DNA of 64,000 nucleotides from Paenibacillus monticola (GCF_009664975.1 NZ_WJXB01000002.1:1-64000); one strand, 5' to 3'; shown: positions 8,601-19,400, counted from the first letter of the stretch. The notes: a model not told the origin generated them from the letters alone. Program-made: numbers and translations.

Positions 8601-10362
8601 CGCCGGAATCTTGCACCTTTCTCTTGTCAGAAACAATCTGATGTTTGGCATACCATAATCCCTCCATGAAGGTATTTCTTAGTCCGGATAGATTTACGGC
8701 TGTTATCTTCTTTTTCAAATCGGCAAGATCATTCACAATCATAATCAAACGATGCGAATAATGCCCCCGCCCAGTATTTGCGGTGTAGCAAACATCTGCC
8801 AGGTTTAACTGATTATTCACGCGCAGAAACTGATCATAATTGCGAACCAGCTCAGCCAGAACACTCTCACTTTTTGCAGAGATCGCAAATACCTGTGGCA
8901 CATAAAGCTCCTCTGCACTTCGAGTCCTAGAAACGGGCGCCTCTTCCACAACGATATGAGCGTTAGTCCCACTAAATCCAAAGGCGTTGACTCCCGCCCG
9001 CCGTGGATAATCCTCTTCCTTCCATTCCTTTATTGTATCGGAAACATACAGCGGTGAATTCGGGAAATTAATATGCGGATTAGGTTCACTGAAATTAATC
9101 ATTGGAAGCAACGTCTTTTGCTGCAACGAGAGAATTACTTTAATGATCCCCGCTAAGCCCGAAGCCCCAATCAAATGCCCCATATTCGTCTTTACAGAAC
9201 CAATTCCGCAAAATTGTTTGTGATTTGTATACCTGCCGAATGCACCCGTTAATCCTTTGACCTCAATCGGATCCCCCAATGCTGTGCCTGTACCGTGTGC
9301 TTCAATGTAGGCTATGGTTTCAGGATTAATCTTAGCATCTTCCCAAGCTTTGCAGAAAAGATCTTCTTGCGCTCTAGGATTAGGTGCTGTGATGCCATTT
9401 GATGCTCCATCGTTATTTAATGCACTACCCTTAATAATCGCATAGATATTATCCCCGTCTTCTAACGCTTTGCTGAGAGGCTTCAGCAGAATAGCCCCGA
9501 CTCCCTCACCAAATATGGTTCCGCTTGATCGCTTATCAAAGGTTCTGACAATCCCGTCATCCGCTTGAACTGAAGAGATGACACTATTATTGTCCTCATC
9601 ATCAGATGAGGATTGCGGTGTACTTCCGAGTGCAACACCACCCGCAAGTGCCATTTCACATTCTTTGTTCAATAACGCCTTGCATGCATTATGAATTGCC
9701 ACCAGACCAGAAGAGCATGCGGTATCGACTACCATAGCCGGGCCTCTCATGTTAAAAAGATAACTGATTCTGCTGGCAAGTATTCCTTCCCAGGTTCCAG
9801 TAAATAGCATGGGGTCACCTTCCACCAGCCATCTGTAAAACGTAGAACCCGTATTATCTTTTCCAACGTAAACCCCAGTATTTGATCCATAGATCTTATT
9901 CCCTCCATAACCGGCATCTTCAATTGCAGACCAGGCGGTTTGAAGAAATACTCTCTGCACGGAATCAATATACTTGGCCTCTCTGGGAGGAATATTGAAA
10001 AACTCTGCATCAAACATATCAATATCACTTAAATAACCTGCCTTATTATTGTCGGCCTTCGTGTGATCCTCTGGTGTAGACACAGCACCGGTAACAAATT
10101 CCGAGAAATGTGGATTCTCGCGAATTGGCGCCAGATACTTTTTTCTTTCTTCAGGAAAAACACTCATGCAATTCACACCGTTAACGAGGTTGTTCCAATA
10201 CTCGGAGACATTGTTTGCACCTGGAAGCTTACAAGACATGCCAATTACGGCAATGGATTCTTCCTTCTCACTACGCAGCTCCTTCAGCAATTGTGTAGCT
10301 TCTTGAGGAGCAAGTCTGTTGGCAGCTACCTGATCAAAGATATATTTCTTGATATTATCCAT
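5653..10362 (-). CDS. PKS-2: AT-less polyketide synthase module KS-DH-KR-ACP (last module)
   Basis: A protein of 1569 residues. Residues 1-35 form a helical N-terminal docking segment (IFDQVAANRLAPQEATQLL). KS at about 37-475 has the active Cys in DTACSSG and His in EAHGTGTALGDPIE and NMGHLIGASG. A post-KS linker without any AT follows. DH at about 665-940 has an intact HKILGNHVIPG motif and Asp in LLDNALN. KR at about 1150-1410 has GGNSGIG for NADPH and Ser/Tyr/Asn in FSSMTS and DYAAANAYMD. ACP at about 1490-1560 has GGDSIMA. It extends the chain with malonate supplied in trans, reduces the beta-keto group and dehydrates it, predicting an alpha,beta-unsaturated acyl-ACP. The protein ends right after the ACP with no TE or reductase. 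AGGAGG lies 8 bp before the ATG; the gene follows PKS-1 by 16 bp. Confidence 0.93.
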   Translation of the reverse strand: MDNIKKYIFDQVAANRLAPQEATQLLKELRSEKEESIAVIGMSCKLPGANNVSEYWNNLVNGVNCMSVFPEERKKYLAPIRENPHFSEFVTGAVSTPEDHTKADNNKAGYLSDIDMFDAEFFNIPPREAKYIDSVQRVFLQTAWSAIEDAGYGGNKIYGSNTGVYVGKDNTGSTFYRWLVEGDPMLFTGTWEGILASRISYLFNMRGPAMVVDTACSSGLVAIHNACKALLNKECEMALAGGVALGSTPQSSSDDEDNNSVISSVQADDGIVRTFDKRSSGTIFGEGVGAILLKPLSKALEDGDNIYAIIKGSALNNDGASNGITAPNPRAQEDLFCKAWEDAKINPETIAYIEAHGTGTALGDPIEVKGLTGAFGRYTNHKQFCGIGSVKTNMGHLIGASGLAGIIKVILSLQQKTLLPMINFSEPNPHINFPNSPLYVSDTIKEWKEEDYPRRAGVNAFGFSGTNAHIVVEEAPVSRTRSAEELYVPQVFAISAKSESVLAELVRNYDQFLRVNNQLNLADVCYTANTGRGHYSHRLIMIVNDLADLKKKITAVNLSGLRNTFMEGLWYAKHQIVSDKRKVQDSGEISESQKRGYDIEFKKRLDTLLELNGSSYENFLNELCGYYIKGAHIDWETMYSANKRRKVSLPVYPYEKIPYWAEIRKSSIKNTINAKEIMHPLLDRLAIHSISQDIYTVQLGVDTHWVLKDHKILGNHVIPGTAYIDLLRTLGQIYFVDTAVELRDIQFFTPLSVDEAEPKEAQIIVTKQDDYYNVVVASLLPEDDDRWVVHVEGKIYGVEPGEPEVPFYSVETILEYGDLNPLNLDFSLISDTQSELVAFGPRWFNVKGAYKGEQHLVVHLDLPNEFIPDLDIYHFHPSLLDNALNTGINAFGDGIYLPFSYGCFKVYNRMPSSFYSYATRKNRINSSLETMEFDICLLDENGAVFAEIKDYRVKKVNQIDAANYKRTYYKPLWKNKELESSEDNIHGSVVVFKDEYEFSNRLIEALRSKGCDIIEVQLGEESFKINDNMYVIDGSEESYQEIVDKCDQNQVNQFIHLLTLNEQNEVNTFEQLMERKRNGLDSLFFLTRAVSRSKQRNEKFITLVSDYVKEVTGDEHSINPHHAAFFGLGKVVPYENLNMFCKTIDIDDDTSIESIVHELSHPKQESNVAYRKDVRYIEELNQVSIPAEAPNELSIVEDGVYVITGGNSGIGLEVAKHLAAKKPVKLCLLSRSIIPEKDKWAEIIASDEENSLVHKVKALQEIEASGSFVHCYQANIGKMEEIEAALTIIKEHHGTINGIFHCAGLPGDGFILRKEKAIFDEVVLPKFEGTWLLDNLTRELDLDFLVLFSSMTSIVGAPGQGDYAAANAYMDAYSMYRNKLGKRTLAINWSAWTETGMVTHLGITKKDVLFKSLRNREGLEILDELMKYNVSNVITGEMNYELANFTEIESVIGVSKKIKKNMEKSSKKRVRGSNKKNVRTTAEIDIKGKAQGEYTEMEKILASLYATVLELDEIDIYSNFNDLGGDSIMATEVSRIIDEHYPNKVDISDVFTYSSISDMAEYLGTRLEV

Positions 10363-10378
10363 CTGCAGATCCTCCTAA

Positions 10379-13300
10379 TTATATTAACTTTTCCACTTCA
10401 GCTGCACTTATCTCTCCACGCGCCAGCTTTTCCAAAATCCGCTCCATTTGCTCATCTGACTCTTCCTTTTTCATTGGTGATTTAACTACTACCGTTTGTT
10501 GCTGGTTATCAATGTAATCGGCCATTTCCAGAATTGTAGAGTAGATAAATACATCCGTAATATCCATCACTCCTGGAAATGAAACATTTATTTCTTTCAA
10601 AAGATAGGTTGCCAGTAGAGAGTCTCCACCGATTTCCAGAAATTTGTCATATAAATCCAGCTCATTCATCCCCAGAATCGTAGCCCAGGCTTGAGCAACT
10701 TTAAGTTCGCTCTGAGTAAGATCCTCTGTACTTTTTCCGGTTAAACTCAACAATGAATCCTGATTCTGATTCTGCTTCTGGGAATCAACACGCTCTTTGG
10801 AAATTTCTGATTGACTAAGGGATTGTTCAAGCTGCGGTGATAAACTAATCAGCATCTTTCCAGATGCTTGTGCGAAATTATCCATTTCTAATCGCCCCAC
10901 CATTACTCCACTAATTTTTTTGTGCAGAATCTCATGAAAAGCCCGTATTCCGTGGGCAGACGTCATTGGCCGAACGAATCCACTGGATTGATTGATTCCA
11001 TATTCAACAGCCATCCCCGTTTCACTCCAGCCCGGCCAATTAATCGTAATCGTTCGTTTGTTCTGTCGGCTTCTGTATTGGGCATATGAATCCATAAATG
11101 AGTTGGCCATGGTGTAATCTGATTGTCCGGGAGAGCCAAAAACAGCGGTTAACGATGAGAATAAAATATAGAAATCAAGCTTGTCTTCTTTTGTGATATG
11201 ATCGATGTTCCACGTTCCGTGCACTTTGGGTCTAACAACTTCATCAAATTGATGCTTTTCTTTACGGATCAAGAATCCTTCTCCTGCTACCCCTGCACTA
11301 TGAATAACTCCGTTAATTTTACCGTATGCTTTCCGTATTTCCTGGAAGGTAATCGATGAGTCTTCATAATTTGAAATATCCAGACTCATAAAATCCACCT
11401 GTGAACCCATCGCCTCAATTTCTTGAATCGCCCTAATCTTTCCCTGGACTTTATGATCCTCATGACTATGAAGGATTTCCTCCCACTTCAGACGTGGAGG
11501 CAGCGGTGTTCGATTCAGTAATACCAGTCTTACGTTTGTTATCGAAGCAAGGTACTTAGCAATTTCCAAGCCGATTCCACCCGTTCCACCGGTGATGACA
11601 TATGCTCCTTCACTATGCAAATGAACCTCATCTGGCTCAACATCGTCCATCTGCTGTTCTGAAAATTGTTCCACATATCTGCTTCCATTCCGGTAACTGA
11701 CGATATGGGACTGTTTCTCTTCAACTAATTCCTGCATGATCAGGGGGACATCATGTTGTCCGTCAAGATCAATACACCGGAAGATATGATTGGAATACTC
11801 TTGTTGCAGCGCTTTGCTCATCGCATAAATTGCGGCCGCGAACGGATTAATGAAACTCTCATTCCTGCTGATAACATACCCGTTGTTGGATAGCAACACA
11901 TATTCCACATTGTTTGAGACTTTCGACTGTACAAAATGCTTGACCAAATAGAAAAGCCCGTCGGATGTCCCCTGTAACTCTTCGTAAAACTCGGTTTTAT
12001 TATGAATATCTTCAAGTCGTCTGCATGCTAAGCCCGAAAAAATAACCTGTTCAATCTCTTGATGATCATCCACTAAATCATAAGCAAGCCTCTTGTAGTC
12101 CTGTTCCTCTCCACGAATAACAATCTGCTTCCTCGAGTGATAGCTGTATTGATCACCAAGTCTGACTCTGATTACATTGGAGCCCGCTTTCTCAAGAGCA
12201 ACAGCAAGAGGTTCACTTACTGCTTCATCTTTTCCTTGAATTATCAGAACCTGTTTATATCGCGGATGATTCCGTTCAACAACCTGTTCGCGTTTCTGCC
12301 ACACCCTGTTGTAATAAAATCCATGATCTCCTCTAGCACTTGGAATAAGCTCATACACGTTCACTTTTTTGATTGTATAATCCTCAATCTCGGCAAAAAC
12401 AAAACCATCCGGGTCCATCAAAGTAATATCTACGGAAGCAATCTGCTGATTCTCTTTAACTTTGTCTTTATACTTAATATGACTGTAGAATTTGTACGGA
12501 AAAGGAGCATACACTTTTATCTTTCCATAGAGCAAAGGTAGAAACACGCCTTCCATCAATGCACTGTTTGCTGCATTTGCTGCAGAATCCAACAGCGACG
12601 GATACACCATGTACTGTTCCAGTTCTTCTCTGAATTCTTCAGCTAGTTCGATTTTGGCGACTGCTTCTTGGTCACCAAAATAAATTATTTGGGTGCTTTG
12701 CCATCTCGGACTTGTTTTGATAAAACCAAGTAAGAAGGTTTCCGGTTTAATTGGAATTTGTGTAGAACAACGAGAGATAAGCGCTTCTGGATCTACTTTC
12801 TTTTGAGGCTGATCTTTACCTTTAGATGCAATTCCCTCTGAATGAATAATCCACGTTCCTTCTTCATTCTTACTAACGATCTTGAATTCAATTTCCTCTC
12901 CATTCCTACGCATAATGGTTTGAACTTCTTTATTTACCCCTTCTTTCGCGAATAAGGGAGAGGCAAAGACCACATTTCTCAATTCGATATTCCCAGATTG
13001 AAAGGTTTTGCGAGCAAGTTGCGTCATCATTTCTACATATCCAGTTCCTAACATCAGATAATCATTCTCCAGACGATGCTCGCCAATCTCCCACTGCTGA
13101 TTCGTATTAATAATTGTTGAGTAAATGCTGCAATCCATAGAATCTGCCAAACATAGGTCAATCAGTGGATGTATTGGATGCTGCCTACTCTTGGCTCCTG
13201 CTTCTTCTTTCCGGTCTGACCGTTTTTCCGTCATCCAACATCTTCCTTTGGCAAAAGGATAGACTGGTAAGCTAACTTTCCTTACATCTGCACCACGGTA

Positions 13301-15139
13301 CAGCCGTTCCCAGTCAATGCCTGCCCCTTTTATGTACAACAGGCACAGCTTCTCCATTCTCAGCGGCTCCTCCCCTTCTTCAAACTGCTTCAATAAATCA
13401 GCAGCAGTACTCGTCAAGGAAAGGAGTTCTTCTTCAGTAATCTCATCTTCATTTTTTCTTTTCTTTTGATTGGGAACCACCTTCGATATCCCGTAGTAAA
13501 CCCCTAATGAGTCTAACGTACCTAATTGATTGGACATCACCAATAGTTTGGTTGCTAAATCAGACAAATCATCGAATATAATGACCGCTCGGCAGGTGTA
13601 ATGGCCTCTCCCTGTATTAGCTGTATAACACATATCATCAAGAGATACCTCTTGCCCCGCATGCTTATGCAGCCATAATCTATAGGAAGTAACAAGGTTC
13701 TGTACGCCCTCTACGTTCTTAGCAGATAAAGTGAGTATAGATTTGGCCCCGTTTTTTTTGTTTAATCTTCTTTTGCTCAAAGATGGCGCTTCTTCAAGAA
13801 TGACATGTGCATTTGTGCCGCTTAATCCAAATGAACTTACTGCGGCCCTTCTGGGCCCAGTTTCCGATTTCCACTCCTGTAATCTGTCATTTACATACAC
13901 AGGAGAATCAATAAACTGAATTTTTCGGTTAGGCGACTTAAAATGCAAACTTGGCGGGAGTTTCTTATTGTACAATGACAAAACCACTTTAATTAATCCA
14001 CTGATGCCTGCACTGCTGTCCAAGTGGCCGATATTTGTTTTGACAGAACCAATTGCACAAAATTGATTACGTCGAGTGCGATTATGATATGCGCGTCTTA
14101 TTCCGTCAATTTCAATAGGATCTCCCAGATCTGTTGCGGTTCCATGAGCCTCAATATAAGAAAGTGATTCCGGTTCGATATCCGCAGCCTCCCAGGCTTT
14201 GCGAATAACCCTCTCCTGCGCTGCGGAGTTGGGAGCGGTCAAACCCATTGAAGCCCCATCCTGGTTGATAGCACTTCCTTTGACCACTGCATAAATATGG
14301 TCACCTTCACTCAAAGCTTTGTTCAACGGTTTGAGTAAAACTGCTGCAACACCTTCTCCAACACCAGTACCATCAGAGTTTTCGTCAAATGTCCTCGTTT
14401 TGCCATCAGAAGAGCATGTTCCCATCCCTTCCGATCCAGTAACTATTCCAGGCACAACATTGATTTTTACACCGCCGGCAATTGCGTATTCACAGTCTGC
14501 ATTCAGCAAGGATTGGCAGGCCACATGCAGTGCAACTAGTGATGAAGAACAGGCTGTATCGATAAGCATGCTGGGCCCGCGCAGGTCCAATAGATAACTG
14601 ATCCTACTGGGAATAATAGATTTGAGATTGCCGGGAACTGCCATTGTTAATAATTCAGGATCATTTCTCTCAACCAAAGTGATATAGTCATCAGAAATTG
14701 TACTGCTGTAACCAATAAAGACTCCCGTTTCTGTGCCGGATAGCTTCCCTCCTCCATACCCCGCATCTTCAATAGCTGCCCAAGCAGTTTCCAGGAAAAT
14801 CCGTTGTTCAGGGTCCATGAGGTTAGCTTCTGCTGGAGAGATAGAAAATAATCCGTTATCAAACTTATCAATCTCTTTTAGATAAGAAGCTTTAACAAAT
14901 TCGATTTCTTCTTTGCAAGCCCGCTCCTTTACAAAGCCTTCTATATCATTTCTCCGAATATCCGGTAAGGAGCCGATTCCATCCTCTCCGTCTACAACCA
15001 AATTCCAGAATTCTTCCAAAGAATCCGTACAGCCCAGTCTTCCGGACATTCCAATAATTGCGATATCTTGTGAAGAGGAAGAGTCCAGTTTATAATCTTG
15101 ATCATCTTCGGCAGACCAATTCAGCAGCTTGTTCTTCAT
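10379..15139 (-). CDS. PKS-1: AT-less polyketide synthase module KS-DH-KR-ACP with degenerate DH motif
   Basis: A protein of 1586 residues. KS at about 25-450 is complete (DTACSSS, EAHGTATDLGDPIE, NIGHLDSSAG). There is no AT. The DH region at about 650-930 keeps the catalytic His and an Asp (LLDSAAN), but the HxxxGxxxxP motif reads EHRLENDYLML, with Gly to Asn and Pro to Leu. Dehydration is therefore doubtful. KR at about 1130-1400 is complete (GGTGGIG; FSSLTAV; DYTMANSFMD). ACP at about 1470-1540 has GGDSLLA. The C-terminus (ILEKLARGEISAAEVEKLI) is a helical docking segment that fits the N-terminal helix of PKS-2. Taking over a peptide from NRPS-C, it would give a gamma-amino-beta-hydroxy (statine-like) unit if DH is silent, or an enoyl unit if it is active. 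Start ATG with GGAGGG 6 bp upstream. Confidence 0.92.
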   Translation of the reverse strand: MKNKLLNWSAEDDQDYKLDSSSSQDIAIIGMSGRLGCTDSLEEFWNLVVDGEDGIGSLPDIRRNDIEGFVKERACKEEIEFVKASYLKEIDKFDNGLFSISPAEANLMDPEQRIFLETAWAAIEDAGYGGGKLSGTETGVFIGYSSTISDDYITLVERNDPELLTMAVPGNLKSIIPSRISYLLDLRGPSMLIDTACSSSLVALHVACQSLLNADCEYAIAGGVKINVVPGIVTGSEGMGTCSSDGKTRTFDENSDGTGVGEGVAAVLLKPLNKALSEGDHIYAVVKGSAINQDGASMGLTAPNSAAQERVIRKAWEAADIEPESLSYIEAHGTATDLGDPIEIDGIRRAYHNRTRRNQFCAIGSVKTNIGHLDSSAGISGLIKVVLSLYNKKLPPSLHFKSPNRKIQFIDSPVYVNDRLQEWKSETGPRRAAVSSFGLSGTNAHVILEEAPSLSKRRLNKKNGAKSILTLSAKNVEGVQNLVTSYRLWLHKHAGQEVSLDDMCYTANTGRGHYTCRAVIIFDDLSDLATKLLVMSNQLGTLDSLGVYYGISKVVPNQKKRKNEDEITEEELLSLTSTAADLLKQFEEGEEPLRMEKLCLLYIKGAGIDWERLYRGADVRKVSLPVYPFAKGRCWMTEKRSDRKEEAGAKSRQHPIHPLIDLCLADSMDCSIYSTIINTNQQWEIGEHRLENDYLMLGTGYVEMMTQLARKTFQSGNIELRNVVFASPLFAKEGVNKEVQTIMRRNGEEIEFKIVSKNEEGTWIIHSEGIASKGKDQPQKKVDPEALISRCSTQIPIKPETFLLGFIKTSPRWQSTQIIYFGDQEAVAKIELAEEFREELEQYMVYPSLLDSAANAANSALMEGVFLPLLYGKIKVYAPFPYKFYSHIKYKDKVKENQQIASVDITLMDPDGFVFAEIEDYTIKKVNVYELIPSARGDHGFYYNRVWQKREQVVERNHPRYKQVLIIQGKDEAVSEPLAVALEKAGSNVIRVRLGDQYSYHSRKQIVIRGEEQDYKRLAYDLVDDHQEIEQVIFSGLACRRLEDIHNKTEFYEELQGTSDGLFYLVKHFVQSKVSNNVEYVLLSNNGYVISRNESFINPFAAAIYAMSKALQQEYSNHIFRCIDLDGQHDVPLIMQELVEEKQSHIVSYRNGSRYVEQFSEQQMDDVEPDEVHLHSEGAYVITGGTGGIGLEIAKYLASITNVRLVLLNRTPLPPRLKWEEILHSHEDHKVQGKIRAIQEIEAMGSQVDFMSLDISNYEDSSITFQEIRKAYGKINGVIHSAGVAGEGFLIRKEKHQFDEVVRPKVHGTWNIDHITKEDKLDFYILFSSLTAVFGSPGQSDYTMANSFMDSYAQYRSRQNKRTITINWPGWSETGMAVEYGINQSSGFVRPMTSAHGIRAFHEILHKKISGVMVGRLEMDNFAQASGKMLISLSPQLEQSLSQSEISKERVDSQKQNQNQDSLLSLTGKSTEDLTQSELKVAQAWATILGMNELDLYDKFLEIGGDSLLATYLLKEINVSFPGVMDITDVFIYSTILEMADYIDNQQQTVVVKSPMKKEESDEQMERILEKLARGEISAAEVEKLI

Positions 15140-15173
15140 TTGTTCCCTCCATTACATTGATTCGCAGCAAAGA

Positions 15174-16448
15174 TTAAACAGTGGGCAATTCCAATAGATC
15201 AACGACTGAGCTAGATACACCGGTCTCACGGAATAACTGCTCGAATCTTGAAATTTGTTCTTTGACAGGGGTCCCTTTGGTCTGAAATACTGATTTCAAC
15301 ATCTGGTAGCCTTCTATTATTTGTTCTGTCTCTGCTTCCTTCCCCTCTTCATTTAATTGCTCTACTAATCGTTGGACTTTTCTGTAGGGTTCAATTACGC
15401 CCTCTTGGTAAGCCTGTTGATCCCAGCAAAAGTTCTGAGTGCATACGGCGATACCCAAGCATCGGGACAGAAATGAGGTTTTCCCGTTCTCCTTGCCTTC
15501 AATAGACGGAGAAGCTTGAATTCGTTCGTTCAAAAGTGCTTCATCCTCAGCTTTATCCACTGAATATACAAGCATCGATGATGTACATTTCTTGGCAAGT
15601 TTTTTTAGAACATGACCCGGCCCCGCTTCAATGGCTTGTGAGACGCCCCTGCTCTTAAGATAGTTCATGGTAGCAATCCATTGAACAGGTCTAATAATAC
15701 CCTCAGACAAGTAATCAACAATGTCATCTGCTCCACCATATGGCAAGGCTGTAACACCGGATACAACCTCTGAGCTAAGAGGGCCAAACGTATACTTGCC
15801 TAGTTCTTCTCTCATACGATCGGCTGCTGGCCTCATTAACGATGAATGGAACGGCGCACTAACTTTTAGCGGAATTACGGTAGCCCCCTTTGCAGTCAGC
15901 TTCCCACTAACTCTTTCTACTGCTGATTTGTGCCCGGATATAACAATCTGATCAGGAGAATTGTAATTTGCAACCTCGACGATTTCACCATTAATGCAAG
16001 CTTCCAAACACATTTTCAGGATAGTATTGGTATCCACTCCACTGACCGCTCCCATTGCCCCCACGCCTAAGGGGGACGCTTCTTGCATGAAGATGCCTCG
16101 GTTTCTTACAATTTTCACTGCATCATGGAATTCAATAGCTCCAGCACAAGTTAGCGCTGTAATCTCACCCAAGCTATGACCGGCAAAATATGCGGGCTGA
16201 ATTCCATACTCCTCCATGAAAGCCTTAAACATCGCCACACTGACAGTAAGAATAGCCGGCTGGGTATTTTCTGTTTTTGTTAACTCCTCGGGATTGCCCT
16301 CAAAGCATAAAGCTTGCAGATCAAACCCCAGAACTTCATTGGCTTCTTTGAAAATTGCATTTGCGGCCGAGTATTTTCTGCATAAACTCTTTCCCATGCC
16401 AACGTACTGAGAGCCTTGCCCTGGCATTAAATATGCGAAATTCTTCAT
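15174..16448 (-). CDS. Discrete (trans-acting) malonyl-CoA acyltransferase
   Basis: A 424-residue free-standing AT. The catalytic domain (about 1-285) has GQGSQYVGMG near the start, the nucleophile motif GHSLGE (Ser at about 92), a VANYNSPDQIVISG strand and the conserved His in APFHSSLM. About 140 residues follow that FabD does not have (RCLGIAVCTQNFCWDQQAY and on), as seen in several trans-AT pathway ATs. It is the only AT in the operon and lies between the NRPS and AT-less PKS genes. It most probably loads malonate onto the ACPs of PKS-1 and PKS-2. Start ATG with a purine-rich site GGAGCGAGG upstream; 15 bp after NRPS-C. Confidence 0.92.
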   Translation of the reverse strand: MKNFAYLMPGQGSQYVGMGKSLCRKYSAANAIFKEANEVLGFDLQALCFEGNPEELTKTENTQPAILTVSVAMFKAFMEEYGIQPAYFAGHSLGEITALTCAGAIEFHDAVKIVRNRGIFMQEASPLGVGAMGAVSGVDTNTILKMCLEACINGEIVEVANYNSPDQIVISGHKSAVERVSGKLTAKGATVIPLKVSAPFHSSLMRPAADRMREELGKYTFGPLSSEVVSGVTALPYGGADDIVDYLSEGIIRPVQWIATMNYLKSRGVSQAIEAGPGHVLKKLAKKCTSSMLVYSVDKAEDEALLNERIQASPSIEGKENGKTSFLSRCLGIAVCTQNFCWDQQAYQEGVIEPYRKVQRLVEQLNEEGKEAETEQIIEGYQMLKSVFQTKGTPVKEQISRFEQLFRETGVSSSVVDLLELPTV

Positions 16449-16463
16449 TCATCCTCGCTCCTC

Positions 16464-19400
16464 TTATCTGATATTAGTGATACTCAACTTTATTAGTTGA
16501 AGGTAGTTGTTCATTATTTGACTGATCTTCTCACGCTTCAACTTCCCGGTATTAAATTCACACACCAGAAGCAGAGACTCATCTTCTTCTTTGAAGTGGA
16601 TCGCCAAATCATATACAGGAATAACTTTTCCTAAGTAACCTTCTTGATTGGTATAAAATAACCGTATTGAATGCTTTTGTTTCTCAGGTAGCACTGTATC
16701 TAATATAGTTTGAACACGCTCCCCCTCTTCTTCCTGCTGATTAGCAACCCATTGCTTAATTTCGGTGAAGAGTCCTGAGAATTGCGATAAATCGTGAATC
16801 CCGGATACCGCAGGCTGGCTCTCCCTTACCAACCCATTTGAGGATAAGACCAGATGTATCGGAATCTTTGGCTGATCTGTTGCCTCATGTAGCAAGTAAA
16901 GATACAAGGCCAGCATAATCATATGAATGTCCATCTTATTTTGAACACCTAATTGAGAGATACCTTCATATAGGTGGCCTTGAACCTGCAGATTCATTGT
17001 TTCCAGACCATGCTGATGTTTTGCATTCGTAATATAGTCAGCTGGAAAAGATAGACCTGCCAGTTCTGTCCTTAGGATCTGATATTTATCCTTACTGATA
17101 ATAAGTTGAGCCAGACTGGCTATCGTTGTATTCGAGAAAATATCCGCAATGCTAACTTTATCAGGATGCAAAGCCTCTATTTCCTGATGCATTTTTACAA
17201 CTTGAAGAGAGTTCCCGCCCAAATCAAAATAATTATCATGAACTCCTATATCATCCCGAACGAGTATCCTCTCCCAGATCCGGATCAACTCCTGTTCAGT
17301 CTGGCTGGAGGCTTTAATGAAAGAAGTGCTTAACAGCGTACGTTCTGCTTTCAAATTAGGCAGCGCCTTTACATCTGTTTTACCGTTGGCTGTAAGAGGA
17401 ATGCTGGTTACTCTGAAAAAGGCGGCGGGCAGCATATAACTGGCTAAATATCCGGAAATAAACCGTTTAAGATTGTTAAGATCAATTTCCTGTACTGAAA
17501 CATAATAAGCTGCCAGATATTTATGCTCATTCTCTTCTTCTTTGAGAACAACCACACAATCACTAATGGAGTCATATTGTTTTATCCATTGTTCAATCTC
17601 ACCCAATTCAATCCTTAGTCCTCTTAATTTCACTTGATTATCTATCCTGCTGATAAACTCAATATTTCCGTCTGGGCGCCACTTCGCTAGATCCCCTGTC
17701 CGGTAGAGCTTGGAATGTTTTTGATACGGATTATCAATGAACCTCTCATTCGTCAAATCTGGCCGCTTTAAATAACCTTCAACTACTCCCTCTCCGCCAA
17801 TGCACACTTCTCCGGGCACTCCTACAGGTACAATACGCAACTGTTGATCCAGTATATAAACACAGGTGTTTGAAACAGGCACTCCTATAGGAATGTTCTC
17901 TGTTCCGTTCCACTCATTTACTATGTAGTAGGTGCTGTATACTGTGCCTTCTGAAGGCCCATACAAATGAATAATTCTGTTAGGCCCCAAATACGCAAAT
18001 GCTTTGTTAACATGGAACTGAGAAACCCGTTCTCCTCCAAAGAGAATCTTCTTAACATTTTTTAGGGCTTCAATCCTGGAATCGACCAGAGCATTAAATA
18101 ATGCTGTTGTAATAAGGAAAATACTAATCTTCTCTTCCTGTATGATCTGAGATAGTTTGGGCATGTCCAATATCGTTTCTTTATCAATCATGACAAGTGC
18201 GGCTCCATTCAAGAGCGCTCCATAAATATCGAAAATTGAACCATCAAAAACATAATTGGATAGCTGCAGCATGGTATCTGTCGGTGTAATATGAATATAA
18301 TTGGTGTTTTTTACCGTTCTGCTAACATTGAAGTGAGTGGTAAGGTTGCCTTTGGGCCTTCCAGTTGAACCTGATGTGAACATTACGAATGCTAACTGAT
18401 CTGAGGTGTGATTGATTGCGATGTTGTGTTCAGCTTCGTTTCTCATGTCTTTCATAAGCTGATCTTGGATTACAATCCGTTCTCTGCATGAAAGAGGAAT
18501 TTTATCCACATCCTTCTCATGTTTGAGAATAATTATTGTTGGAACAGAATCTTCAATAAGATCCGCTATTCTTCCTGCAGGAGAATCAAGATCAATAGGA
18601 ACATAAGCACCTCCGGTTTTTAAAACAGCCAACATGATCGAGATCATTTCTGGAGAACGCTTCAGCATCAGTGCTACTCGCATATTTTTGCCGACCCCAT
18701 GTTGCTGCAGCACTCTTGCTAATCGGTTAACCCGAGTGTTAAGTTCATGATATGACCATCGCTCTTGTTTGTAGATGAGCGCAATTCCCTCAGGCGTAAG
18801 TTCAACCTGCTCCTCAAATAACTGATCAAGTGTTTTCTCTTTCGGATATGGCTGAGGCGGCGGATTAAATTGATACAATATTTGCTTCTTTTCTTCAGCT
18901 GTTACCAGATTAATTTCACCCAACACGATATCCGGATTGTCTATTACTTGTTCAAGAATATTGGAAAAGTGTAGGGCTGTTCTCTTAATAGATTCCGGTT
19001 TAAAAAGTGCAGAGCAGTAATCAAAGATGAGCCGGATTCCACGTTCAGTTTCAATGGCAGCAATGGTTAAATCGAATTTGGATTGAGCATTCCCCAGATT
19101 GACAGTCTTGATATCAAGATCCTCCGCCCAAAGCTTCTGTTCAGACGCTTCCGTAGTTTGCAAATCAAAAGTTACATCAAACAGTGGATTCCTGCTCGTA
19201 TCTCTTTGGATCTTCAGTTTGTCAACTAATTCTTCAAACGGAAAATCCTGATGATCAAAAGCAGCCAAGGTATTCCTCTTCACTTGCTCGAGAAATTTGC
19301 TGAAGGTGAGACTGACTTCCGGCTGGTTGTTCATAACCACCATGTTCACAAACATCCCCACAATGTCACGGGTTTCCTCGTAGCCTCTGCCGGCAGTTGG

